Part shown: positions 14,668-21,755 of the stretch, one piece after another | Position numbering within the stretch: position 1 is the first letter of the stretch | Layout: each line of letters starts with the position of its first letter | IMG/VR virus record: IMGVR_UViG_3300048925_000614 | Span: 1 to 41,164 of that record | DNA from: a virus | Length of the DNA: 41,164 nucleotides | Strand: one strand, 5' to 3' | The notes under the pieces: generated by a model | The model's input: the letters and a program-made list of their open reading frames with translations, nothing else | The model's database searches: none | What the model was told of the DNA's origin: nothing | Translations under genes and position numbers: made by a program

Positions 14668-15095
14668 GCGGGGCATACAGCCGGCGCAAGGGCGCAACCG
14701 CTGAGCGGGAGCTGTGCGGCCTGCTACGCGACTTCCTCGGGGTTGAGGCCGGTCGGAACCTGAAGCAGTACCAGCAGGCCCAGCATGGGGACATCGAGCA
14801 GCTGATCGGCCCATACCTGGTTGAGGTCAAGAACTGCGCCCGCTTGGAGCTTGGCAAGTGGTGGGAGCAGGCGAGGGTAGCTGCGTTGGCCCGGGGCGCT
14901 GTCCCGTGCCTTGCGTACCGTCTGCCGAACCGTGGGCAGTACGAGAGGTGGCGGTTCATCGTCCCGCTTAACGAGGCATGGCGTACCGGCTGCGACTGGC
15001 GCGATGCATTCCGATACACGGCAGACGTGGGACTGGAAGGCTTCTCTCTTCTGGTACGCGAACATGGCGGCGCCGCCGCTAACGAGGGGGTGTGA
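14664..15095 (+). CDS. PD-(D/E)XK nuclease, putative Holliday-junction resolvase
   Basis: 143 aa. The signature residues are Glu14 (KGATAERELC), Asp43 (QHGDIEQ), and Glu54/Lys56 in LVEVKN, the E-D-ExK order of Hjc-type resolvases and related nucleases. It lies in the slot occupied by NinG or RusA in lambdoid phages, so a role in resolving recombination or replication branches is likely. Confidence 0.8.
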   Translation: MSGAYSRRKGATAERELCGLLRDFLGVEAGRNLKQYQQAQHGDIEQLIGPYLVEVKNCARLELGKWWEQARVAALARGAVPCLAYRLPNRGQYERWRFIVPLNEAWRTGCDWRDAFRYTADVGLEGFSLLVREHGGAAANEGV

Positions 15096-15096
15096 G

Positions 15097-15261
15097 GTGG
15101 GACATCGACTGAATCGCACTGTGAAGAACTGGCGCTGGTGGATCGCGCTGCCAATCATCCTGCCAACGGCTGCCATTGGGGCCTTTGGATGGTTGGTAGA
15201 GCTGCTGATTGAGGCGTTCTTCGACTTGATAGATTGGGTTGAATCAGGAGTAGATCAATGA
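15097..15261 (+). CDS. Small single-pass membrane protein, 54 aa
   Basis: GTG start at 15097 after GAGGGGG. A basic Trp-rich N-terminus (HRLNRTVKNWRWWIA) leads into a hydrophobic helix (LPIILPTAAIGAFGWLVELLI) and an amphipathic acidic tail. It could be a holin-like protein, but it lies upstream of the late terminator rather than in the lysis block. Confidence 0.55.
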   Translation: MGHRLNRTVKNWRWWIALPIILPTAAIGAFGWLVELLIEAFFDLIDWVESGVDQ

Positions 15262-15902
15262 CTGACCCCCGCGAAATGCTGGCAAGGCTGAACCCGACCA
15301 ACGTCCGCTTCGACGTGGGCCGGGGCGGCGGCACGCCAGAGCTGACCAACATCGACATTGCCGGGGCGCTGGGGATGGTGCCGGCTGGGCTGGGCCGCGA
15401 GGTGCTGGAGGCCTGCTGGTGGCCGGCAGGTGCTGCCACTCGCCGGCATGGCCTTCGTGATGCGGTCGTCGCCCTGGTGGGTGTTGAGCTTGCCCGCCAG
15501 AACAAACGGATGATCGAGGCCCACTTGGACGTGCAGCTGGCTGAGGCCGCCATTATGTGGGGTGGGCGGGCGTGTACTGCCGAGCAGCGGACAGAGGTGC
15601 AGCGCGCACAGATGCGGTTGGCCGAGGTACGTAAGGCCTGTTGGCCGAAGAACACGATGGAGCGCCTGCCGTTGATTGCCCGGGCTATCGTCAATGAGAT
15701 CGTTTGCGCCTATCCGGTGGTGGACGATGAGGGGCAGGTGCTTACCCCTGATCGCCGCCGCGCCATTGCCATCGACGTTGACCCATCGGACTACCCGAAG
15801 CGCTGGAAGGTGGTCTATCAGTGGGTGATGGATCAGATGGTTGAGGCAGAGCAGGAGGCCGCACGGGCATTGGCGCAAGCCCTGAGGCGGGAGGCTGCCT
15901 GA
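15258..15902 (+). CDS. Last gene of the rightward early operon, possible late regulator, 214 aa
   Basis: Helical protein, no family recognised. Its place, last before a strong terminator and the late genes, is where lambdoid phages encode the antiterminator Q, and its size (214 aa) is similar. No zinc finger or Q motif is visible, so that role rests on position only. Features: IDIAGALGMVPAGLGREVLE, RRHGLRDAVVALVG and VDPSDYPKRWKVVYQWVM. Confidence 0.6.
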   Translation: MTDPREMLARLNPTNVRFDVGRGGGTPELTNIDIAGALGMVPAGLGREVLEACWWPAGAATRRHGLRDAVVALVGVELARQNKRMIEAHLDVQLAEAAIMWGGRACTAEQRTEVQRAQMRLAEVRKACWPKNTMERLPLIARAIVNEIVCAYPVVDDEGQVLTPDRRRAIAIDVDPSDYPKRWKVVYQWVMDQMVEAEQEAARALAQALRREAA

Positions 15903-15961
15903 TATGGAGTTGCCCGCTCCATACTTTGAGGCCTAGATTTCTATCATCGCGCGCGACTCAT

Positions 15962-15979
15962 GCCCCGGACAGCCGGGGC
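15962..15979 (+). terminator. Hairpin terminator between the early operon and the tRNA/late region
   Basis: GCCCCGG-ACAG-CCGGGGC, a perfect 7-bp GC stem, followed by only a short T run (TTTCG). A smaller hairpin (TATGGAG/CTCCATA) lies immediately downstream of the preceding stop near 15903-15924. It would stop early transcription unless an antiterminator acts. Confidence 0.65.
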
Positions 15980-15997
15980 TTTCGCGTTATGGCTTAT

Positions 15998-16080
15998 GCC
16001 GGCAGCCCATGGTTGGGCACATCGTGAGTGGCCCGTTCGATTAGGGAGGATAAATGGGTTCGAATCCCACTGCCGGTCCT
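15998..16080 (+). tRNA. Degenerate tRNA-like element (isotype uncertain)
   Basis: The ends pair as an acceptor stem (GCCGGCA with TGCCGGT) and a T-arm with TTCGAAT is present at 16058-16070. A D-arm (GCCC/GGGC) can be drawn. No convincing anticodon arm exists: 3 to 4 bp stems can be drawn but not a standard 5-bp stem with U33. I read it as a decayed or atypical tRNA rather than a working one. No CCA is encoded. Confidence 0.4.
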
Positions 16081-16086
16081 AATTGC

Positions 16087-16162
16087 GTTCGGGTAGCTCA
16101 ATCGGGAGAGCGCCGTCCTCCAAAGTCGGTGGTTGCAGGTTCAAGTCCTGCCCCGTTCGCCA
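16087..16162 (+). tRNA. trnW: tRNA-Trp (anticodon CCA), with stem mismatches
   Basis: 76 nt with encoded CCA. D-arm GCTC/GAGC, T-arm GCAGG-TTCAAGT-CCTGC, loop CTCCAAA giving anticodon CCA, and a 3' half very like bacterial tRNA-Trp. Three base pairs are replaced by U-U oppositions: positions 2-71 and 3-70 of the acceptor stem (GTTCGGG against CCCGTTC) and 30-40 of the anticodon stem. Confidence 0.75.
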
Positions 16163-16176
16163 CATCAGAGGTAAGC

Positions 16177-16332
16177 ATGTCATCGGTCAACGTAGAGCGC
16201 GTGGCCGGTGGCTACGTCGTGAGCCGCCATTTTGAGAGTCAGGCTGCGGCGCAGCGTGCGACCGACGTGCTGCTGGAGATCAATGAGGCTGCCTTTCAGC
16301 CCGCCCCGGTGGTGACCGATGCAGCCCCGTAG
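16177..16332 (+). CDS. Hypothetical protein, 51 aa
   Basis: Start at 16177 (MSSVNVERVAGGYVVSRHFE) chosen for GAGGTAAGC immediately upstream; the open frame further upstream is the tRNA-Trp. Short strand-strand-helix pattern (SQAAAQRATDVLLEIN). Overlaps the next gene by 14 bp. Confidence 0.6.
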   Translation: MSSVNVERVAGGYVVSRHFESQAAAQRATDVLLEINEAAFQPAPVVTDAAP

Positions 16333-17158
16333 GCACTACGTCATCCCTGATGTCCAAGTCAGGCCGGGGGACGCTACAGACCATCTCGACTGGATCGCTG
16401 CGGACATCATCCGGCGCAAGCCCGATGTCATCGTCTGCATCGGCGATTTCTGGGACTTGCCCAGTATGTCGAGCTATAGCGCCCCCGGCGGGGTGGAGAA
16501 GGAGAATTCCAGGTTACTGGCTGACATCGAGGCGGGCCGCGAGGCAATGGCCCGGCTGACGGCCCCGATCTGGAAAGAGATCAAGCGGCTCAAGGACAAC
16601 AAGAAGAAGCAGTGGAACCCTCGCTGGATCTTCACCGAGGGCAACCACGAACACCGGGCCGCCCGGCTGGCAATCAACGACGCCCGGTTTGAGGGTGTAG
16701 TCGGTACGCATCTGCTGGACGTGGAGACCTTCGGCTGGGAGCGGTACAAGTTTGAGCAGCCGGTTCAGGTGGACGGCGTTTGGTACTGCCACTACTGGAA
16801 GACGGCACATAGCCCCCGCCCCATCGGTGGAACGATCGACAACCGGCTCAACAAGCTGGGGTTCTCGTTCGTGCAGGGGCATGAACAGGGCAAGCGATAC
16901 GGCGACCGCCCGCTGGCGAACGGCAAGACGATTCACGGCCTGGTTGTCGGCTCCTGCTATCTCGGGACCGAGCTGTACCGAGGGCCTCAGGGTGCGAACG
17001 AATGGCGCGGTGTGGCTGTGCTGCATGACGTGCGGGATGGGGACTTCGAGCCCATGTTCCTGACGCTGCGCTGGCTGTGCCGCGAGTACACGGGTGAGGA
17101 GCTGCCGGCATACATGCGCAGGCGCTACCCGGCCCGAGACTGGAGCCACTTGGAATGA
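16319..17158 (+). CDS. Calcineurin-like metallophosphoesterase, 279 aa
   Basis: Dinuclear-metal phosphoesterase signature: Asp11 (IPDVQ), GDFWD (42-46), GNHEHR (108-113) and a downstream FVQGHEQ histidine, with an Arg/His-rich loop between. DVQ replaces the commoner DxH at the first motif. Substrate unknown; phage members include nucleotide and DNA 3'-phosphatases. It begins the late-region accessory genes after the tRNAs. Confidence 0.85.
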   Translation: MQPRRHYVIPDVQVRPGDATDHLDWIAADIIRRKPDVIVCIGDFWDLPSMSSYSAPGGVEKENSRLLADIEAGREAMARLTAPIWKEIKRLKDNKKKQWNPRWIFTEGNHEHRAARLAINDARFEGVVGTHLLDVETFGWERYKFEQPVQVDGVWYCHYWKTAHSPRPIGGTIDNRLNKLGFSFVQGHEQGKRYGDRPLANGKTIHGLVVGSCYLGTELYRGPQGANEWRGVAVLHDVRDGDFEPMFLTLRWLCREYTGEELPAYMRRRYPARDWSHLE

Positions 17159-17346
17159 AGCCCAACCCGGAAGTGCTGGGCATCGTGGAGGGCCTGCGCG
17201 AACAGGTGCTGCGCGGCGAAGTGAAGGGCCTGTTCGTTCTGGCCCAGATGCGTGATGGCGAGTACGCCTGCGACTACTACAGCCCAGACATCGGAGACAT
17301 GCGGCTCCAGCTGGGCACCGAAATCATGGGAATCGAACTCCCGTAA
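17155..17346 (+). CDS. Hypothetical protein, 63 aa
   Basis: MKPNPEVLGIVEGLREQVLR, then VLAQMRDGEYACDYYSPDIG. Overlaps the phosphoesterase stop by 4 nt. No family recognised. Confidence 0.6.
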   Translation: MKPNPEVLGIVEGLREQVLRGEVKGLFVLAQMRDGEYACDYYSPDIGDMRLQLGTEIMGIELP

Positions 17347-17369
17347 CAGACCGCCCACAGGGGGCCAGA

Positions 17370-17846
17370 GTGTCGGATCTCGACTACATCGTTAACCGGG
17401 TAGTCGGCCCCGGGCTTGCTTTGCTGCCGACGAAGATGGATTCGGACAAGGCGCGGCTGATGCTGCTTGCCATCGGGCTGCAGGAATCACGCTTTGAGCA
17501 TCGCCGCCAGATCGGTGGTCCGGCTCGCGGATTCTGGCAGTTCGAGAAGGGCGGCGGCGTCCGTGGCGTGCTTACCCATCAGGCAACCAAGTGGATCGCT
17601 ATCGACGTGTGTCGGGAGCGGGGCGTTGATCCGACTGAATCAGCCGTCTACCCGGCGCTGGAGAAGGACGACCTTCTGGCCTGCGCCTTTGCGCGACTGC
17701 TGCTCTACACCGATCCGCGTCCGCTCCCGGCACCGGGCTACGTCGCCGCGGCGTGGGACTACTACATCCGCAACTGGCGTCCGGGGAAGCCGCACCGGCA
17801 GACATGGGATGTCCTCTACGCTCAGGCGTGGGAGGCGACCCAGTGA
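17370..17846 (+). CDS. Endolysin, SLT-type lytic transglycosylase-like, 158 aa
   Basis: GTG start. The motif MLLAIGLQESRFEHRRQ carries the catalytic glutamate (Glu39) in a QES context typical of soluble lytic transglycosylases, followed by GGPARGFWQFE, the usual substrate-cleft segment. No signal peptide, so export through a holin is expected. It starts the lysis block; membrane genes and spanins follow. A lysozyme-like fold with another cleavage mode cannot be excluded. Confidence 0.75.
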   Translation: MSDLDYIVNRVVGPGLALLPTKMDSDKARLMLLAIGLQESRFEHRRQIGGPARGFWQFEKGGGVRGVLTHQATKWIAIDVCRERGVDPTESAVYPALEKDDLLACAFARLLLYTDPRPLPAPGYVAAAWDYYIRNWRPGKPHRQTWDVLYAQAWEATQ

Positions 17847-18136
17847 TGGAGACGTCAAACGGCCTTTGGGCTGGTGCAGCAGCTGGGGCGGCGCTGGTCG
17901 GCAAGTTCCTCTGGGACAAGTTCATCAGCACCGAGGGGAAGTCCTACGACGCCTTGGTGGGTCAGCTTGGTGAGCGCATCGCAGCCCAAGAGGCACGGCT
18001 GGTGACGCTGGAGACCGGGCTTGATGACGAGCGCAAGGCCCGCCGGGACGCTGAGTCGAAGGTCTACGAACTGAAGATGCGGATCATGCGCATGGAGTTC
18101 GAGCTGAAGAAGCACAACATCGAGGTGCCGCAGTGA
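17846..18136 (+). CDS. Membrane-anchored coiled-coil protein of the lysis block, 96 aa
   Basis: An N-terminal hydrophobic helix (about 7-23, GLWAGAAAGAALVGKFLW) is followed by a long coiled coil (about 40-90, EARLVTLETGLDDERKARRD, VYELKMRIMRMEFELKK). The start overlaps the endolysin stop (TGATGG). It could be a holin accessory or antiholin-like protein; spanin genes are separately present downstream. Confidence 0.65.
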   Translation: METSNGLWAGAAAGAALVGKFLWDKFISTEGKSYDALVGQLGERIAAQEARLVTLETGLDDERKARRDAESKVYELKMRIMRMEFELKKHNIEVPQ

Positions 18137-18411
18137 TGGCTAAGTACCGCAAGAAGCCTGTTGTTGTTGAGGCCATGCAATACCCCTGTGAGCATCCGGC
18201 GCTGCGCCGCTGCTCATGCGAAGAGTTCAATAAGGGCCTGCCTGCCCGCAGGCCTCGCTGTGGATGTAGTAACTGCGGAAGGGTCTATATCCAGACACTG
18301 GAGGGTGCCATGACGGTCAGTCCCGGCGACTGGATCATCACCGGTGTGCAGGGCGAACACTACCCCTGCAAGCCAGACATCTTCGCTGCTACATATGAGC
18401 TGGCGGAGTGA
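18136..18411 (+). CDS. Conserved phage protein with a Cys-rich insertion, 91 aa
   Basis: Core MAKYRKKPVVVEAMQYP plus VSPGDWIITGVQGEHYPCKP is a widely distributed phage protein. Between them lies a Cys-rich segment (C16, C25, C27, C41, C43, C46, in CSCEE and CGCSNCG) that could form a zinc ribbon. The stop of the preceding gene overlaps its start. Function unknown. Confidence 0.7.
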   Translation: MAKYRKKPVVVEAMQYPCEHPALRRCSCEEFNKGLPARRPRCGCSNCGRVYIQTLEGAMTVSPGDWIITGVQGEHYPCKPDIFAATYELAE

Positions 18412-18444
18412 ACACATCGGCCCTTGTGGGCGTGGAGGTTTGAG

Positions 18445-18591
18445 ATGTACGGCAGCGGAATTGATGGAGCCTTCACCGCAATGCTGGTGGTAGCTGCGTT
18501 GGCTGGAGCGGCATTGTTCGCACTCCTGTTCTGGGCGGTTCCATGGCTTTGGGAGCTGGTGAAGCCGTGGCTACATACGGTCACAGGGTGA
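18445..18591 (+). CDS. Small single-pass membrane protein, holin candidate, 48 aa
   Basis: GGAGG-type ribosome site just upstream. MYGSGIDGAFTAMLVVAALA is followed by one long hydrophobic helix (about 11-38), with a Pro-Trp tail (PWLWELVKPW). Class III-like single-pass holins are this size. It lies between the endolysin and the spanins, so it is a holin candidate by position. Confidence 0.55.
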   Translation: MYGSGIDGAFTAMLVVAALAGAALFALLFWAVPWLWELVKPWLHTVTG

Positions 18592-18595
18592 AGCG

Positions 18596-18700
18596 ATGAA
18601 GTTCATCATGGATTTTGTGGAGGCAGTGCTTGATATCCCGGTAGAGGGGATCGTCCTTATCCTGCTTACGTGGGTGGGCGTATGGGCATCCTTCCAATGA
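18596..18700 (+). CDS. Very small membrane peptide, 34 aa
   Basis: MKFIMDFVEAVLDIPVEGIV then VLILLTWVGVWASF. The stop overlaps the next gene's ATG as ATGA. Tightly packed between two genes but short; a second holin/antiholin component or a chance frame are both possible. Confidence 0.4.
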   Translation: MKFIMDFVEAVLDIPVEGIVLILLTWVGVWASFQ

Positions 18701-18993
18701 CCCGCGCCCAGATCCCCGCCGCGCTGCCGCGTCCCGGCTACGACGCCCTGTGGGACTACTTCGGCCTGAGCTACGCCAGTTGGGTGACGCTGCCTCGCGT
18801 GCTGATGCATGAAATGCCAGATGAGTGGCAGGCGAGGATGGCCGAGTTGCTGCAGGAGTTCGACCTCACGTTCAAGCACGTGCCGCAGTTTGATACCCAC
18901 GTGCAGCTAAAGCAGAACGGGAAATTCGTGCGTGCACCTGATTGGCTCGCCTACCGTCACCCCGACCGCGACCTGATCGAGACCTTCAAATGA
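18697..18993 (+). CDS. Hypothetical late protein, 98 aa
   Basis: Starts at 18697 (MTRAQIPAALPRPGYDALWD), which overlaps the upstream stop; ATGs at 18670 and 18682 are alternatives. Helical with the segment LMHEMPDEWQARMAELLQEFD. No family recognised. Lies just before the spanins. Confidence 0.6.
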   Translation: MTRAQIPAALPRPGYDALWDYFGLSYASWVTLPRVLMHEMPDEWQARMAELLQEFDLTFKHVPQFDTHVQLKQNGKFVRAPDWLAYRHPDRDLIETFK

Positions 18994-19211
18994 CCCCAGA
19001 ACAATTCGCCTACTGGATGCAGGGCTTCGCCGAGCTGAACGCAATCCCGCCTAGCCCTGAGCAGTGGCAGTCGATCCGCGAGCATCTGGCGCTGGTGTTT
19101 GACAAGAAGACGCCGCAGTTCATTCCTGATCGAGCCGTCCCCGATCTGCAGCGGGACCTAATGCGCGCGATGGGCCCGGGCATCTCCACCAGTGGTGGGC
19201 CGCGGTGCTGA
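18990..19211 (+). CDS. Conserved phage protein of the MTPEQF type, 73 aa
   Basis: MTPEQFAYWMQGFAELNAIP then PSPEQWQSIREHLALVF. Short phage proteins with this opening and with SPEQW-x-x-IKEHL are frequent near spanins or terminases; no function is known. It overlaps the spanin start by 7 bp. Confidence 0.7.
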   Translation: MTPEQFAYWMQGFAELNAIPPSPEQWQSIREHLALVFDKKTPQFIPDRAVPDLQRDLMRAMGPGISTSGGPRC

Positions 19212-19672
19212 GCAAGGCGCAGATCGTCGCCGTTGCGTGGCTGACCAGCCTGTTCTTCGCCTTCCTTGCCGGTTGGCAGTGGAAGGGCGACAGGGCAGAG
19301 GTCCGCGAGACTCGGGCAGAGCTGAGGCAGTCCAAGGCAGAGACCAAAGCAGTCGAGCAGGCCCGGGCAGTAGAGCAGAACAAGTCAGCGGCACTGGCCG
19401 AGATCGGAGAGAGGCATGAACTGGACCGGCAAGCCGCTGAAGGCGTGGCTGACACTGTTGTGGCTGACCTGCGCGCTGGCAACTACCGGCTGCGCGACGA
19501 ACTCGCGAGCTGTGAAACCAGCCGCCTGTCCAGTACTGCCGCCACCGCCAGCCAACGTGATGCGGGAGCCGACAGCAGAGAGCAGATTGCGGCAGCTGCT
19601 ATTCGTATCGCCCGGGGCGCCGACGACCAGCTCAGGGCCTGCCAAGCGGTAGTGCTGGAGGATAGGAAGTGA
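19205..19672 (+). CDS. Rz: i-spanin Rz-like
   Basis: 155 aa, GTG start. One N-terminal transmembrane helix (about 4-24, AQIVAVAWLTSLFFAFLAGW) is followed by a long charged coiled-coil periplasmic domain. Together with the nested lipoprotein below it forms the two-component spanin that fuses inner and outer membranes at the end of lysis. Confidence 0.9.
   Translation: MLSKAQIVAVAWLTSLFFAFLAGWQWKGDRAEVRETRAELRQSKAETKAVEQARAVEQNKSAALAEIGERHELDRQAAEGVADTVVADLRAGNYRLRDELASCETSRLSSTAATASQRDAGADSREQIAAAAIRIARGADDQLRACQAVVLEDRK
19416..19652 (+). CDS. Rz1: o-spanin Rz1-like lipoprotein, embedded in Rz
   Basis: 78 aa encoded entirely inside Rz in the +1 frame, as in lambda. The signal peptide MNWTGKPLKAWLTLLWLTCA ends in the lipobox ATTGC (Cys26), and the mature part is Pro-rich (PACPVLPPPPANV). 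This places an outer-membrane-anchored partner for Rz. Confidence 0.88.
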   Translation: MNWTGKPLKAWLTLLWLTCALATTGCATNSRAVKPAACPVLPPPPANVMREPTAESRLRQLLFVSPGAPTTSSGPAKR

Positions 19673-19977
19673 TCGAGCCGAACGAGCGGACCTATACGGC
19701 CAGCCAAGCCGCTGATGCGGACTTCATGACCTGGATCAGGAGCGTGGATGGCAGAGCCGACCTGGATGGCGTCGAGCTGGAGGTCGTGGTCAGGGGGTAT
19801 GGAAGATGCCACCCCTGGCTGACTGTTCCAGCAACTGGCGACGCCCAAGGCAAGGTTCAGTGGGGCATCACCACCGAACAGGCCAAGGGCCTCGGTCTGG
19901 GCCTTTACAGAATCATCATCCGGCGCGCCGACAAGGGCGAGCTGTTACACCGGGGCACGCTTGAGGTTGCGGCCTAG
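19669..19977 (+). CDS. Hypothetical beta-sandwich protein, 102 aa
   Basis: GTG start overlapping the Rz stop as GTGA. Beta-rich, with EVVVRGYGRC, KVQWGITTEQAKGLGLGLY and HRGTLEVAA; the pattern resembles small Ig-like phage structural or baseplate modules, but no function is assigned. It immediately precedes the terminase genes. Confidence 0.6.
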   Translation: MIEPNERTYTASQAADADFMTWIRSVDGRADLDGVELEVVVRGYGRCHPWLTVPATGDAQGKVQWGITTEQAKGLGLGLYRIIIRRADKGELLHRGTLEVAA

Positions 19978-19995
19978 CGCGAACTAGGAGGGGCA

Positions 19996-20385
19996 ATGCT
20001 AACGCCCAAGCAGGAGGCGTTCTGCCTCAGGTACATAGAGACCGGCAACGCCAGTGAGGCCTATCGGCTCAGCTACGACGCCGAGAACATGAAGCCGGAG
20101 ACTGTCCACCGCTCAGCCAATGAGCTGATGGGTAACCCCAAGGTCACCGCAAGGCTTACTGAGCTGCGACAGAACGTCGAGGCCCAGCACGGGGTAACGG
20201 TTGACTCGCTCCTGAGGGAGCTGGAGGAGGCCCGGGTTGTTGCCAAGGGGAGAGAGCAGGGCGGCGCAATGGTGCAGGCTACGCTTGGCAAGGCGAAGCT
20301 TGCGGGGCTGCTAGAGAAGGACGAGAAGCAGGGCGACGACACCAGCAAGCTCCTGCAGCGGTTGATCGAAGGGCTTCCCGGATGA
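19996..20385 (+). CDS. Terminase small subunit (Terminase_2 type)
   Basis: 129 aa. MLTPKQEAFCLRYIETGNAS, then AYRLSYDA and NELMGNPKVTARLTELR, is the classic TerS opening (DNA-recognition helix-turn-helix). It selects the phage DNA for packaging and pairs with the large subunit whose start overlaps its stop by 4 nt. Confidence 0.9.
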   Translation: MLTPKQEAFCLRYIETGNASEAYRLSYDAENMKPETVHRSANELMGNPKVTARLTELRQNVEAQHGVTVDSLLRELEEARVVAKGREQGGAMVQATLGKAKLAGLLEKDEKQGDDTSKLLQRLIEGLPG

Positions 20386-21755
20386 CTACTGGCAACCTGC
20401 TGCTCGATAGGCAGCTGGCCCGCTGGTATGCACTGAAGGATCATCCAGTACAGCTTGCGCTTGTGGACGCGGTGCCTTCGGGCGTCCGGTTCCCCCTGGT
20501 CCCCGCGGGCCGGCGCTCTGGCAAGACTGAGCGGTTCAAGCGCTTCTTGGTGAAGCAGGCCAACCGAGTCCCGGGGCCGTACTTCGCTGCTGCGCCTACG
20601 CACGATCAAGCCAAGAAGATTTTCTGGGACGACCTGAAGGCCTTCACCCTGTCGGCGATGCACCCCCGCCGGCCGTCCGAGTCTGACCGGATCATCTACT
20701 TGCCCAACGGCAGTGAGATCCATGTGATCGGGCTGGACAAGCCGCAGCGCATTGAGGGCATCCCGTGGAAGGGTGGCGGGATCGATGAGTTCGCGGATGT
20801 GAAGTCCAGTGCGTGGGAGGCCAACATCCTGCCCGCGCTGAACACGGTAAACCCGCTGGACCCTGACTACCGGGCGTGGTGTTGGCTGCTGGGCGTTCCC
20901 GATGGCCTGAATCACTACTACGACCTCTGCCAAGCAGCAGAGACAGGGGCCGACCCGAACTTCCAGGTGTTTCACTGGAGGTCCGCCGAGATCCTTCCGC
21001 CCGATGTCATGGAGTCCATGAAGCGGGCGATGTCTTCAAAGCAGTTCAGGCAGGAGTTCGAGGCCAGCTTTGAGACAGCCAGCGGTAGGATCTACGAGGA
21101 GTACGGCATTGAGAATCAGACTGACGAGCTGATTCAGCCGCGTGAGCAGTTGATGTGGTGCCACGACTTCAACTACACCCCGCTGTCATCGGCGGTCTGC
21201 GTCCGGCGCGGCGACAGTGTGTATGCGCTTGACGAGATCGTCCTGACAAGCGCCGTGGCGCGGCAGTCAGCCCTTGAGTTCGTGGAGAAGTACAAGAACC
21301 ACGACAACCGTGAGGTGCTGATCTACGGCGATCCGGCGGGCAAGGCGGGCGAGAAGCACGGCCAGCAGTCGAACTACACCGAGATGGAGCAGGTGTTGCG
21401 CGACAACCGCTGGGAGGTCACACGGCTTGTTCCCGGTGCGGCCCCGGCAATCAAGGACCGGCAGAACGCGGTCCGCGCCAAGGTTCGCAATGCTGCTGGG
21501 CGGGTCTCGCTGTACGTCAACCCGAAGACTGCCCCGTGGTGCCACAAGGGCATGGCGACGGTGCAGCTACAAGAGGGCTCCTCGTTCCAAGAGGACCAAA
21601 AGAACCAGTACCAGCACATCACCACGGCCATTGGCTACATGGTGGCTTTCGAGTGGCCCGTCCTCCCAGGCGGGGTGGCATCTGAAGCCAAGAAGCGCAA
21701 GCGGCGCGACTACGACATAGACGCCGAAACCGGCGATAACTGGAAGACAGCATGA
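20382..21755 (+). CDS. Terminase large subunit
   Basis: 457-aa packaging motor. ATPase: Walker A PAGRRSGKTE (41-50), Walker B GGGIDEF (131-137). Nuclease: Asp262 in WCHDFNY, Asp317 in YGDPAG and a C-terminal HITTAIGYMV helix. Cuts concatemeric DNA and drives it into proheads through the portal. Its length fits the family. Confidence 0.95.
   Translation: MTTGNLLLDRQLARWYALKDHPVQLALVDAVPSGVRFPLVPAGRRSGKTERFKRFLVKQANRVPGPYFAAAPTHDQAKKIFWDDLKAFTLSAMHPRRPSESDRIIYLPNGSEIHVIGLDKPQRIEGIPWKGGGIDEFADVKSSAWEANILPALNTVNPLDPDYRAWCWLLGVPDGLNHYYDLCQAAETGADPNFQVFHWRSAEILPPDVMESMKRAMSSKQFRQEFEASFETASGRIYEEYGIENQTDELIQPREQLMWCHDFNYTPLSSAVCVRRGDSVYALDEIVLTSAVARQSALEFVEKYKNHDNREVLIYGDPAGKAGEKHGQQSNYTEMEQVLRDNRWEVTRLVPGAAPAIKDRQNAVRAKVRNAAGRVSLYVNPKTAPWCHKGMATVQLQEGSSFQEDQKNQYQHITTAIGYMVAFEWPVLPGGVASEAKKRKRRDYDIDAETGDNWKTA

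Noticed and set aside
15258-15902. Assignment of the gene as antiterminator Q
   Set aside because: Only the position supports it; no zinc finger, helix-turn-helix or Q motif is visible, so I list it as possible, not as a call.
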